Source of the DNA: Ursus arctos
Taxonomy: Eukaryota > Chordata > Mammalia > Carnivora > Ursidae
Reading direction: 5' to 3'
DNA length: 64,000 nt
Assembly (NCBI RefSeq): GCF_023065955.2
Contig: NW_026622886.1
Span: 16,006,001 to 16,070,000 of the forward strand
Shown piece by piece: positions 33,942-44,255 of the stretch. A program made the translations under genes and the position numbers. The notes below the pieces were generated by a model. The model had not been told where the DNA came from. It ran no database searches and saw only the letters and a list, made by a program, of their open reading frames with translations. Positions within the stretch are counted from its first letter, which is position 1; the number at the start of each line of letters is the position of its first letter.

Positions 33942-34688
33942 GAAACCTTATATTTTTTAAAGAGCCCCAGACGACTCTAATATATAGCAAAAATTGAGAA
34001 CCACTCTTTTAGTTGAAATTCCCTCATGGAAACATGGTGCTCATGAAATGGCCCTGGGCTCTTAATAACCAAGAGGCCATTTCCTTGATGAGAAAGAATC
34101 AGTAACATGATAAAATTAGTGGTAACTTTCGTGATATTGTATGAAATAGTGTGAAACGAGCATTTTGGGATCTAAATATATTTTAAAAATATAAATGCCT
34201 TGCAGGAATTTAAAGAAAATATATACAAGTAAGAGAACTGTAATTCTGAATGACTTAGGCTACATTATTTTTTTATTTTTTAATTTTAAAATAAAAAAAT
34301 TTAAATTAGCATATAATGTATTATTTGTTTCAGGGGTACAGGTCCGTGATTCATCAGTCTTACACAACACCCAGTGCTCACCACAACACATACCCTCCCC
34401 AGTGTCCATCACCTAGCCACCCCATCCCCCCACTCAGCAACCCTCAGTTTGTTTCCTATGATTAAGAGTCTCTTATGGTTTATTTCCCTCTCTGGTTTCA
34501 TCTTCTTTCATTTTTTCCTCTCTTCCCCTATGATCCTCTGCTTTGTTTCTTAAATTCCATGTATCAGTGAGATCATACGACAATTGTCTTTCTCTGATTG
34601 ACTTATTTCGCTTAGCATAATACCCTCTAGTTCCATCCATGTTGCTGCAAATGGCAAGAGTTCATTTTTTGATGGCTGCATAATATTC

Positions 34689-34693
<5 letters not shown>

Positions 34694-34734
<41 letters not shown>

Positions 34735-34757
34735 ATATATATATATATATATATACC
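34694..34757. repeat. (GT)n(AT)n microsatellite within L1
   Basis: Replaces the short TGTATATAT seen at the same place in the L1s at 18.6 kb and 58.7 kb, so it grew from an L1-internal TA/TG seed. Confidence 0.95.
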
Positions 34758-35169
34758 ACATCTTCTTTATTCATTCATCTGTCGATGGACATCTGGGTTC
34801 TTTCCATAGTTTGGCTATTGTGGACATTGCTGCTATAAACATTGGGGTGCAGGTGCCCCTTCGGATCACTACATTTGTATCTTTGGAGTAAATACCCAGT
34901 AGTGCAATTGCTGGGTTGTAGGGTAGCTCTATTTTCAACTTTTTGAGGAACCTCCATACTGTTTTCCAGAGTGGCTATACCAGCTTGCATTCCCACCAAC
35001 ATGTAGGAGGGCTCCCCTTTCTTTGCATCCTTGCTAACATCTGTCGTTTCCTGACTTATTAATTTTAACCATTCTGACTGGTGTGAGGTGGCATCTCATT
35101 GTGGTTTTGTTTTGTATTTCCCTGATGCCAAGTGATGTGGAGCATTTTTTCATGCCATTTGGATGTCTT

Positions 35170-35366
35170 TTTTTTTTTTTTAAAGATTTTATCTATTTAT
35201 TTGACAGAGAGACAGCCAGCGAGAGAGGGAACAGAAGCAGGGGGGGTGGGAGAAGAAGAAGCAGGCTCCCAGCAGAGGAGCCCGATGTGGGACTTGATTC
35301 CAGGACTCCGGGATCATGCCCTGAGCCGAAGGTAGACGCATAACAACTGAGCCACCCAGGCACCCC
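35170..35366 (-). mobile_element. SINEC copy nested in L1, young subgroup
   Basis: Flanked by TGGATGTCTT on both sides (35,160-35,169 and 35,367-35,376), which is L1 sequence. It therefore inserted after the host L1 was in place. Confidence 0.95.
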
Positions 35367-36021
35367 TGGATGTCTTCTTTGTAGAAATGTCTGTTCATGT
35401 CTTCTGCCCATTTCTTGATTGGATTATTTGTTCTTTGGGGGTTGGGTTTGGTAAGTTCTTTATAGATTTTGGATACTAGTCCTTTATCTGACATGTCATT
35501 TGCAAATATCTTCTCCCATTCTGTAGGTTGTCTCCCATTCTGTTTGGTTTTGATGACTGTTTCCTTTGCTGTGCAAAAGCTTTTTATCTTGATGAAGTCC
35601 CAATAGTTCATTTTTACCTTTGTTTCCCTTGCCTTTGGAGATGTGTCTAGCAAGACGTTGCTGCGGCCAAGGTTGAAGAGGTTGCTGCCTGTGTTCTCTT
35701 TAAGGATTTTGATGGATTCCTGTCTCACATTTAGGCCTTTCATCCATTTTGAGTCTATTTTTGTGTATGGTATAAGGAAATGGTCCAGTTTCATTCTTCT
35801 GCATGTGGCTGTCCAATTTTGCCAATACCATTTGTTGAAGAGACTGTCTTTCATCCTTTGGATAGTCTTTCCTGCTTTGTTGAAGATTAGTTGACCATAG
35901 AATTGAGGGCCTGTTTCTGGGTTCTCTATTCTGTTCCATTGATCTATGTGTCTGTTTTTGTGCTAGTACCATACTGTCTTGATGATTACGGCTTTGTAAT
36001 AGAGCCTAATACTTAGGCTAC

Positions 36022-36900
36022 TTTAAAATCTAATTCAAAACGTTTAGCCTTCTCATAAAGAAACCTCAGCTCTACTACTTCTTTTCAATATTAAGTATAT
36101 AAGGATAGTTGCAAAGATATTTTTGGTTAACTCTGCTGAGTCTCTCAAGGATGATACCTCTCCTGATTTGTTGAATGTATTTTGTTAGGATTAAGATGAT
36201 TCAGTTTTAGATGGCACAATTTCCTTGAGAAATTCTAAGCTATTTTTAGACCATGGGTCACAAAACAAACTATAGTTTAGTACTTTTGATTTGATTTGAA
36301 AGGAATTCATTTTAAAGTAGCTTTATATATTATTGGACCCATTAACTTCTTACTGTGTATCATGTTCTTTGGACTTGGTTCAGAATGCCAGCTTCCCTCT
36401 ACAAAGTGATGAATCGTCAAAGTAAAGTATTGATGTTTCAAGAAAAATATCTCTATTTGTCACAGATTGTCTCTCTCGTTGTGTTTAGAAGTAAAATATA
36501 GACAGGCTACTTGAGGTTGATAGTTTCCAAAAGCAAGATGAAATAAATTGGCAGATAATAAAAAAATGAAGAGCCTCACTGGACAAAGGAAGCTCCAAAT
36601 GGGCTGGTCTGGAACATGGCAATCTGAGGACAGATTAATAGATGGCATCTTTCTGCATGGAGCATTTACAGTGTAAACTAAGGAATACTTATGATTGTTT
36701 TGAATTGCTGGTGCTGCAGAATATGGCAGAAGGAAAGAGGAAGGAAAAAAAGGAAGGTTCTTTATTATGAGTACTAGCTAATTGATTAAGAAAGAATTTA
36801 ACTATGCATTGTCATAGAAACATCAATTAAAAAAAAAAGAAAAAACCCCCAATGCTCTCATATTCCTGCTACCTGAAAATCAGTCTGTTCTCATTTTTCA
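36022..36900. other. Unclassified non-coding stretch
   Basis: AT-rich; no named repeat, no ORF with a family signature. Confidence 0.4.
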
Positions 36901-37560
36901 TTTTTTAGAATTCTTTTGTTCCATACGTTAGGCAGAACATTGTTTATTCACCATTTCCAAAACCATAAGGCACATAGCCCAGGTTTGTTTTGTTTTGTTT
37001 TAATATCTATATGGAAATCTATATGCAAGTTTAGAAAATACTTTTGGATTATTTTCTTAGAATAAATCCGTGGAAATAAGATTTCTGAATCAATGGACAT
37101 AACATTTTAATAGCTTTTACTATGTTAACTCTTCTTTCAGAAAGCGTTGTCATACCTATTAATCCTATACCTCACCATTCCTGAGTATTCTAATTTGAAA
37201 TCAAATTAGATTTCAAATGGTGTCTTGTTATTATTTTAATTATTTCTTTGACTGTTAGAGTGATTGAGCATTTCCTCATATTTGCGTTTACTAATTATAA
37301 TTTCTATTTTTTAACGCAGAGGGTTTGGTTATTTCATGTATTCATTTGTCCAGGGAGCCTGAATAATGTTCTTACTAATTTTTACAAGCTCATTTTAATG
37401 TAGGTAATAACCCTTTCCTTGTTTAATTACTATAAATATTATTTAGTCCACTGGAAAGTATTTCTTTCCAGTATAGTTTTTGTTTAGCACAAGTTTTGAA
37501 TTTTTTTAATGATGTAACTATGGATCATTTTATTTGTAGTTTCTTTTATTGCTTCAAAAC
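36901..37560 (-). repeat. Ancient L1M-like sequence, patchy
   Basis: GAATAAATCCGTGGAAATAAGATTTCTGAATCAATGGAC, GGTGTCTTGTTATTATTTTAATTATTTCTTTGA and GTGATTGAGCATTTCCTCATATTTG follow the order of a very old L1 ORF2/3' region in reverse. Strongly diverged. Confidence 0.45.
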
Positions 37561-37722
37561 TTAGAACGTTATTACTCCAGAGATTTGAGCTGAGCTCACT
37601 GTCAAACCCCCTGAGGCCCTAGTGTTCCAGCATGCTGAGAACTTAATGGGGGTAGAAGTTGAGTAAGGTGATCAGGACAGATAGAGTTAAGGTTATATGA
37701 TAGTTGTATTATTAAATGGTGA

Positions 37723-37774
<52 letters not shown>

Positions 37775-38665
37775 TAGAGAAAGAGAAAGAGAGAGAGAGG
37801 GAGAGAAACATTTTCCCACAGCGGAAATATACCGTCCTTCCTGAGAGGTGTTAATACCTTCCGTTTGGCTGGTCCCCATGAGACCCAAATGTGTAGTAAG
37901 AATGGAGTAGGGAGTGTGGCACTTTCTGGGAAATTTAGCTTCAAGAAGTTAGCCAAAAAGTGAGTCACATTCTGAATAGTTCTTTTGTTTTGTTTTCGTT
38001 GTTTGAGATGAATTAATTTTAAACAGAAGTCTAACTAAAACATAGCTCCAAGAAAAAGTGAAATCTCATAATGGTGCAACTGTTGCTAAATAATTTCCTG
38101 CTTGCCGCCAAATTGACCAATTTCAGAAGGATTGGGGAGGTCTCACCTTACAACATGTTCTAACAAAGAGGGAGGGGTTAAAAAATCATACCACCTCATT
38201 GCCACATGCCTGGAATACTTACAACAGCCAAAGATTTTCTGGAATATCCTTAATTCAGATATTCTATTTTGTTGATCTGTGTGCATTCCTGCTTGTCAGA
38301 TCACAGGTCCCACCCTCTGTTCAAAAAGTAGTCACCAGAGAAATTTGGCCACAGATTCCTAGCTGGTGTTCTCAACCTCATTCTTCTCTTCTACTCCAAT
38401 GTGCTTATCTTCGTTTAAAATAAAAAGAACACCTTTACGTGCCAGTGCTTAGTTTCAGAAACTCTGATGGTTCTCTGAATGTACTGGCTGTGCTGGGCAA
38501 GGAGGAAGCCACTTGATTCTTTCTCACCACTACCTTCAAATAAAACCTTCAGCTAAACTCCATTGCAAGCTCCTGGATGGTGTCTAAGGTTTTTTTTTTC
38601 TGGATGCTGGAGATTAGAACAGTTTGAGTTATTAACAGTCCCAGCCCAGTCTAATTTAAGACTTT
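37561..38665. other. Unclassified stretch with long (GT)n
   Basis: A (GT)n tract of about 50 bp at 37,724-37,773 is followed by a GA-rich run to about 37,806. The rest is unrecognised and non-coding. Confidence 0.6.
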
Positions 38666-38681
38666 AGTCACGTATCTGATT

Positions 38682-39262
38682 TTTTTTTTTTTTAATCAGA
38701 GCACTTGTTAGCATTTAATGAACCTTACTCACGTAACTTCAAGCTACGAGGATACAGTCCCCCGCCATCCCCCTTAATGTTCTCCTTAGCTCTTCAACTG
38801 AAGAATTTGGCCTTCATGGTGACTGGCTGTTTTGGAAACTTTCCCTTCCCCAAAACTTTGTAGCAGCCCTATCACATCACATCAATGATAGGAGTAGCTC
38901 CAGTCTTGTGGTTTTTTTTTTTTTTTTTTTTTAAATGGCATCACTTACCCACATCTGCTCACTGACCAAGGTCCACAGTTTATCAAGGGTGACAGCTGGG
39001 CAGAAGCTCTGGTTCCTCTGTGAGTGGTAATGCCTCATACCAACCTTTCCAAAGTAACCTGGGTGATTTTTCTCGAAGTTGATCCTGTGGTGATGCACGC
39101 CACCAGCATTACCCCGGGCTCCTGAGTGCTTCCGGTGCTAGCCGATGGGGCCGTGGCCCTGGCACATGTGGCCCCGGCTCACGTGGCCCCAGCTCACGTG
39201 GCCCCGAAGTTCCTGGGTCTTCCTTGGTTTGGATGGCATGTCTGTAGCCTAAATGAAAGAGG
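38682..39262 (-). pseudogene. RPL27A: RPL27A processed pseudogene
   Basis: Retrocopy of the mRNA for 60S ribosomal protein L27a (148 residues normally). ATG at 39,239-39,237, then MPSKPRKTQELRGHVS. Next come a local repeat, [51 protein letters not shown], then after an A-tract KTGATPIIDV, YKVLGKGKFPKQPV and KAKFF. Stops replace codons at three or more places (after PIG, after IIDVM, after FFS). The 3' UTR end and poly(A) lie at 38,682-38,700. A 16-bp duplication with one mismatch, AGTCACRTATCTGATT (38,666-38,681 and 39,263-39,278), marks L1-mediated insertion. Non-functional. Confidence 0.96.
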
Positions 39263-39278
39263 AGTCACATATCTGATT

Positions 39279-39694
39279 GAAAGCTTCTTGTCCATGTTCT
39301 CCAAGATACTTGAAATGGGCAAGGGCGGAGGCGAGGTCCGTTTTTTCTTTCTTAGTCTCTCCATGTCTTGCCCCTATTTGCTAGATGCTCCAGGGTTAAG
39401 CAGGGGGAAGAGGGGTATTTTTTAAACCCTAGTCGTGAAAACCCTCTGCATAGCAAGCATTCGAACACTGACCATTTTTCAAATAGAGGGCTTTTGTGGG
39501 GTCTTTGGGGACTCTGTGTTGGAGGCCTCTGACCCTGCAACATTTCCTAACGAGGGTGAGACACTCCCTTGCTGCCCTCTTTTGATATGCCCTCAACCCG
39601 ACTCCAGCAGTTCACACCCTGCCGCCTCTTTCTGCTGGGACAGCCTGGACCTTGGCAGGCAGTGTTCTCGGGTGGGGTCCTTTCAAGAAATCTC
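39279..39694. other. Unclassified, GC-richer stretch
   Basis: No repeat recognised; open frames are short and without a known domain. Confidence 0.4.
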
Positions 39695-39713
39695 TGACCT
39701 GGCTATTCTTTAT

Positions 39714-39919
39714 TTTTTTAGATTTTGTTTATTTATTTGAGAGAGAGAGAGTGAGAGAGAAAGAGAGATAGAGAGCGAGTCGGGGAAGGAGCAGGGGGAG
39801 AGGGTGAGGCAAACTCCCTGCTGAGCAGGGAGCCCCACATGGGGCACATTCCCGGACTCCAGGGTCAGGACCTGAGCCAAAGGCAGCTGCTTAACCAACT
39901 GAGCCACCCAGCTGCCCTG
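39714..39919 (-). mobile_element. SINEC copy
   Basis: Reverse SINE with the longest duplication in the window, 19 bp exact, TGACCTGGCTATTCTTTAT (39,695-39,713 and 39,920-39,938). Confidence 0.97.
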
Positions 39920-40104
39920 TGACCTGGCTATTCTTTATAGCATCCATGTGGCCCACAGAGGCCTGGTGCTTCTCTAAACTCGGGAAATGCAGTGTTCTCA
40001 CTTTGCTATCTATCATACGCTGCTCCAGCCAGCCTCTTCCCTTTGGACTTTTCTAGGTGAGAATCAGGCACCGTTCTCTGTGCTCCCCAAACTCCAGAGA
40101 ACAC

Positions 40105-40197
40105 AGGTTAAATCCTCTGAGATAGGCAGAACAATGCCCCCTTTGCCCCTGCCGATGTGCATGCCTTAATCCCTGGAAACTGTGAATCTATTACTTT
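40105..40197 (-). mobile_element. MLT1-type LTR, left part
   Basis: AGATAGGCAGAACAATGCCCCC...CTTAATCCCTGGAAACTGTGAATCTATTAC is one end of a MaLR-type LTR whose remainder lies at 42,545-43,085. Confidence 0.62.
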
Positions 40198-40237
40198 ACT
40201 TATTTTTTCCATACCGGCATTATTTTTATTTTTTTTA

Positions 40238-40337
40238 CTTTTTTTTTTAAGTACTCTCTACACCCAACGGGGAGCTCAAACTCAGAACCCCAAGATCAAG
40301 AGTTGCGTGCTCCACCAACCGAGCCAGCCAAGTGCCC
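40238..40337 (-). mobile_element. Short-form SINEC copy
   Basis: tRNA-related part only (CACCCAACGGGGAGCTCAAACTC...CCAACCGAGCCAGCCAAGTGCCC in reverse), lying in the A-rich tail of the L1 block; a TTATTTTT-AATTT sequence recurs on both sides. Confidence 0.85.
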
Positions 40338-40889
40338 TTATTTTTAATTTGTTTTAACTGAAATATAGTTGACATACAATATTACATTAGTTTCAGTTAT
40401 ATAATATAGTGATTCAACAATTATATACATTACTAAATGCTCACTATAATAATTGTTACCATCTGTCACTAGTTATTAAATATTATTTTTGGTTGAATAT
40501 TTTGTTATATATTTATTTAATTTTAATTCCAGTATAGTTAGCATACAGTGTTATATTAGTTTCAGGTGTACAATATAGTCATTCAACAATTCTATATATT
40601 ACTCAGTGTTCATCATGATAAGTGTATTCTTAATCCCATCACCTATTTTACCCATCCCCCCTCCCACTTTCCCTCTAGTAACTACCAGTTTGTTCTCTAT
40701 AGTTAAGAGTCTGTTTTTTGGTTTATCTCTTTTTTCTCTTTGTTTCTTAAATTCCACATATGAGTGAAATCATATGGTATTTATCCTTTTTTGATTATTT
40801 CACTTAGCATTATACTTTCAAGATCCATCCATTTTGTTGCAAATGGCAAGATTTCAGTCTTTTTTATGGATGACTAATATTGTAATATT

Positions 40890-40929
40890 TCAATATATAT
40901 ATATATACCACATCTTTTTGTAAAATTTC

Positions 40930-40965
<36 letters not shown>
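40890..40965. repeat. Duplicated (AT)n microsatellite within L1
   Basis: Two AT runs, each followed by CACCACATCTTTTT or ACCACATCTTTTT, show a tandem duplication of roughly 55 bp around the L1 TATATA seed. Confidence 0.85.
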
Positions 40966-40968
<3 letters not shown>

Positions 40969-42544
40969 CACATCTTTTTTATCCATTGATCTATCGATGG
41001 ACACTTGGGGTACTTCTATATCTTAGTTATTATAAATACTGCAATAAACATAGGGGTGCATGTATCTTTTGTAATTAGTGTTTTTGCATTTTTTGGGTAA
41101 ACTTCCAAACTGTTTTCCATAGTGGCTGCACCAGTTTGCATTCCCACCAATAGTGCATGAGTGTTCCCCTTTCTCCATATCCTTGCCAACACCTGTTGTT
41201 TCTTGAATTTTTGATTTTAGCCATTCTGGCAGGTGTGAGATGATATCTCATTGTGGTTTTGATTTGCATTTCTACGATAATGAGTGATATTGAGCATCTT
41301 TTCATGTGTCTGTTGGCTATCTTTATGTCTCCTTTGGAGAGATGTCTGTTTATGTCTTCTGTCCATTTTTAATTGTTGTTGTTGTTGCATTCAGTATTGA
41401 GTTGTATAAGTTCTTTATATATTTTGGATACTAACCCTTTATCAGATATGTCATTTGCAAATACCTTCTCCCATTCAGTAGTTTGTCTTTTAATTTTGTT
41501 GATTGTTTTCTTTGCTGTACAGAAGACTTAGTTTGATGTAGTCCCCATAGTTTTTTATTTTTGCTTTTGTTTCCCTTGCCTCAGGAGACATATCTAGAAA
41601 AATGTTGCAATGGCTGATGTCAGAGAAATTACTGCTTGTGCTCTCTTCTAGGATTTTTATGGCTTCAGGTCTCACATTTAGGTCCTTAATCCATTTTGAG
41701 TTTATTTTTGTGTATGGTGTAAGAAAGTGGTTCAGTTTTATTGTTTTGCACGTAGCTGTCCAGTTTCCCAACACCATTTGTTGAAGAGACTGTCTTTTTC
41801 CCATTGCACATTCTTGCCTCCTTTGCTGAAGAGTAATTGACCATATAAGTGCATTTATTTCGGTGCTGTCTGTTCTCTTCTATTGATCTATGTGTCAGTT
41901 TTTGTGTCAGTATCATACTGTTTTGATTACTGCAGCTTTGTAGTATATTTTGAAATCTGGGATTGCCATACCTCCAGTTTTGTTCTTTTTTTTCAAGATT
42001 GCTTTGACTATTTGGGGTCTTTTGTGGTTCCATACAAATTTTAGGATTGTTTGTTCTAGTTCTGTGAAAAATGCTATTGGTATTTTGGTAGGGATTACAT
42101 TATCTGTACATTGCTTTGGGTAGTGTGACACTTTAACAATATTTGTTCTCCCAATATCTTTCCATTTGTTTGTGTTACCTTCAATTTTTTTCATCAGTAT
42201 TTTATAGTTTTCAGAGTATAGGTCTTTCACCTCCTTGGTTAAGTTTATTCCTAGGCATTTTATTATCTTTGGTGCAGTTATAAATGGGATTGCTTTTTAA
42301 ATTTCTCTTTCTGCTTCTTTGTTATTAGTGTATAGAAATGCAACGGATTTCTGTATATTGATTTTGTATCCCGTGACCTTACTGAATTATTTCATTAGTT
42401 TTAGTAGTTTTTTGGTGGAGTTCTTTAGGGTTTTCCATATATAGCATCATGTCATTTGCAAACAGTCACAGTTTTTCTTCTTACCAATTTAGATGCCTTT
42501 TTTTTCTTTCTCTTGTCTAATTGCTGTTACTAGGACTTCCAGTT

Positions 42545-43085
42545 GAATGTGTTACTTTGCAGATGTGATTAAGGTTATGGACCTTGAGATGGAGGGATTA
42601 TCCTTTGTAATCCAGGTAGGCCCAATCTAATCATCCAACCATATGAGTCCTTGCAAGTGGAGAACTTAACCCGACTATCGACTATCATCAGGGAGAGAGA
42701 TGTGACTACAGAGGAAGGGTCAGAGACATGTGACACTAGAGGGATGCTCTCCACCATTGCGGGCTTGAAAATGGAGGAAGGGTGCTATAAGCCTAGGAAT
42801 ATGGTGACCTCTAGAAGCTGAGAATTGTCCTCAGGTATAGCCAGCAAGAAAATGAGGACCCGAGTTCTACAACTACAAGGGACTGAATTTTGCCAATAAC
42901 CTAAGTGAGCAGGAAATGGTTTATTCCCCAGAACCTGCAAAAAATGAGCTTGCTGATAACTTGGTTTAAGTCAGTGAGACCCTCCCCAGACTTCTGCCCT
43001 ACAGACTGTAAGATAATAAATTGGTGGTGTTTTAAGCCACAAATTTGCAGTAATTTGTTATGGCAACAACAGAAAATGAATATAC
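42545..43085 (-). mobile_element. MLT1-type LTR, right part
   Basis: Resumes with TTACTTTGCAGATGTGATTAAGG, GGTAGGCCCAATCTAATCATCC, CCTCTAGAAGCTGAGAATTG and the terminal GTTTTAAGCCACAAATTTGCAGTAATTTGTTATGGCAACAAC. The plus-strand end of the window copy is near AATGAATATA. Confidence 0.7.
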
Positions 43086-43297
43086 TCTCCCCTAGATTTT
43101 CTCCCCAAGTCTTACTGGTTTCTGCCTCTTGGTAAACACGGGGTAGGAAGAAGGTGAGACTATGTCCTTCCCTTGGCAGGGAATCTCTACCTCCATTCTT
43201 TACCACTGCATTTCTGAAAGCTTCTCCCATATGGTTTGGGAAGACGTTGGTGTACTTTTCTATACCATCAGACGATGTTGTTGGCGTTCTTTCTTAT

Positions 43298-43502
43298 TTT
43301 TTTTTTTTACAGGTTTTATTTATTTATTTGACAGAGAGAGAGAGAGAGAGCACACAAGCAGGGGGAGCAGCAGGCAGAGGGAAAGGGAGAAGCAGGCTCC
43401 CCGCTGAGCAGGGAGCCTGCCGTGGGGCTCAATCCCAGAACCCTGGGATCATGACCAGAGCTGAAGGCAGATGCTTAACCAACTGGGCCACCCAGGCGCC
43501 CC
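43298..43502 (-). mobile_element. SINEC copy
   Basis: Reverse SINE with a 16-bp duplication carrying one mismatch, TGGCRTTCTTTCTTAT (43,282-43,297 and 43,503-43,518). The long open frame crossing it is a read-through of SINE sequence. Confidence 0.96.
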
Positions 43503-43518
43503 TGGCATTCTTTCTTAT

Positions 43519-44112
43519 GCATAGGCTGGAAGTGGATGTCTTGGTGTAGCCACACTTTATTTAAGCACACTTGCTCCCTCAGTCACAGTGTAGAGGCAGG
43601 AAAAGTCCCATGTAAATTGTTGGACAATAACAATCATATGTCTTTGTTCCTCGTTCTGTGTTTCAGTGCAAGTGCATATAGACTGTTTGTAAACATTTCC
43701 ATTACTCTCTAGCTACCTGAATTCCTCTGCCAGACTGGGTCTCCTTGATGGAAATCCTGTTACTGATTCTCTTCTGCATTTTGATGAACACATCTTTCAC
43801 ATCGGACTCTGTACACATTTGCTCCTACCATCTGTCTGAAATTAATTTCTGCAACCAAGCCAGTTTCCCCACTCTCTCATTCTATTCTATGCAGGTTGCC
43901 AGCAGGACATCATGTCTGTGCTGTGCCATTGTGAGCGTAGATAGAACCTTAGGCTTGGAAGGGTTGAAGGGACTAGAAAGTTCAGCTGTTTCGCTGCTTC
44001 TTCCTTTCACTCCTCAATCTTGAATCATCTTCACTGTCTTCCAAGATATGTATGTGTGAGATCCGTGGGGGAATCTCACTACTTCTGTTGGCAGCTTGTT
44101 CCAATATGGAGA
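43519..44112. other. Unclassified non-coding stretch
   Basis: Ends in an 18-base poly(T) run at 44,113-44,130 with no SINE body next to it. Confidence 0.4.
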
Positions 44113-44130
44113 TTTTTTTTTTTTTTTTTT

Positions 44131-44255
44131 AGCTCCTTGAGGGCGGGAACCAGATCTTATGCATTGTGACAACACCAGCCCCAACTCAAGCCTGGAGCAT
44201 AGCAGAAACTCAGTGAATGAATGAGTGAATGAATTAGTGAATGAATGAATATTAT
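44131..44255 (+). repeat. L2/MIR-class 3' end
   Basis: GCTCCTTGAGGGCGGGAACCAGATCTTATGCA...CTGGAGCATAGCAGAAACTCAGTGAATGAATGA is the typical 3' end of an ancient L2/MIR-class element, ending in a degenerate GAAT repeat. Confidence 0.6.

Larger units (their letters stand above)
34264..36010 (-). mobile_element. 5'-truncated L1 carrying a nested SINE and microsatellite
   Basis: Older subfamily than the 18-kb and 58-kb L1s (its 3' UTR reads TTAGCATATAATGTATTATTTG in reverse). ACTTAGGCTAC is duplicated at 34,253-34,263 and 36,011-36,021. ORF2 C-terminal pieces are readable: ISLIHGI at the end (34,550), and [20 protein letters not shown] and [20 protein letters not shown] near 35.5-35.85 kb. A (GT)n(AT)n tract sits at 34,694-34,757 and a SINE at 35,170-35,366. 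No intact frame. Confidence 0.93.
40198..42544 (-). mobile_element. Older L1 block inserted in the LTR
   Basis: Two L1 3' ends in reverse (about 40,338-40,485 and from 40,486), the second continuing into ORF2. Readable pieces are [16 protein letters not shown] and [16 protein letters not shown] near 41.1-41.3 kb, [18 protein letters not shown] at about 41.7 kb and [11 protein letters not shown] at about 42.2 kb. Frameshifts and a deletion near 41,105 destroy the frame. At 42,451-42,462 the RT active-site codons read F-A-N-D. GAATCTATTACTTT/GAATGTGTTACTTT (40,184-40,197 and 42,545-42,558) is the likely duplicated target. Confidence 0.82.

Noticed and set aside
37724..37773. Regular repeat suggestive of an array
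   Set aside because: Simple (GT)n microsatellite; no spacer-repeat structure and no CRISPR signal anywhere.
38682..39262. Functional RPL27A retrogene
   Set aside because: Several stops, a poly(A) insertion and a local triplication destroy the frame.
39126..39425. Plus-strand frame with HVAP repeats
   Set aside because: It is the antisense shadow of the triplicated unit in the RPL27A pseudogene.
43154..43549. 131-residue plus-strand frame
   Set aside because: Most of it is read-through of an antisense SINE.
44113..44130. Poly(T) run as a minus-strand SINE or retrocopy tail
   Set aside because: The adjoining sequence is an L2/MIR-class 3' end, with no SINE body or duplicated target.
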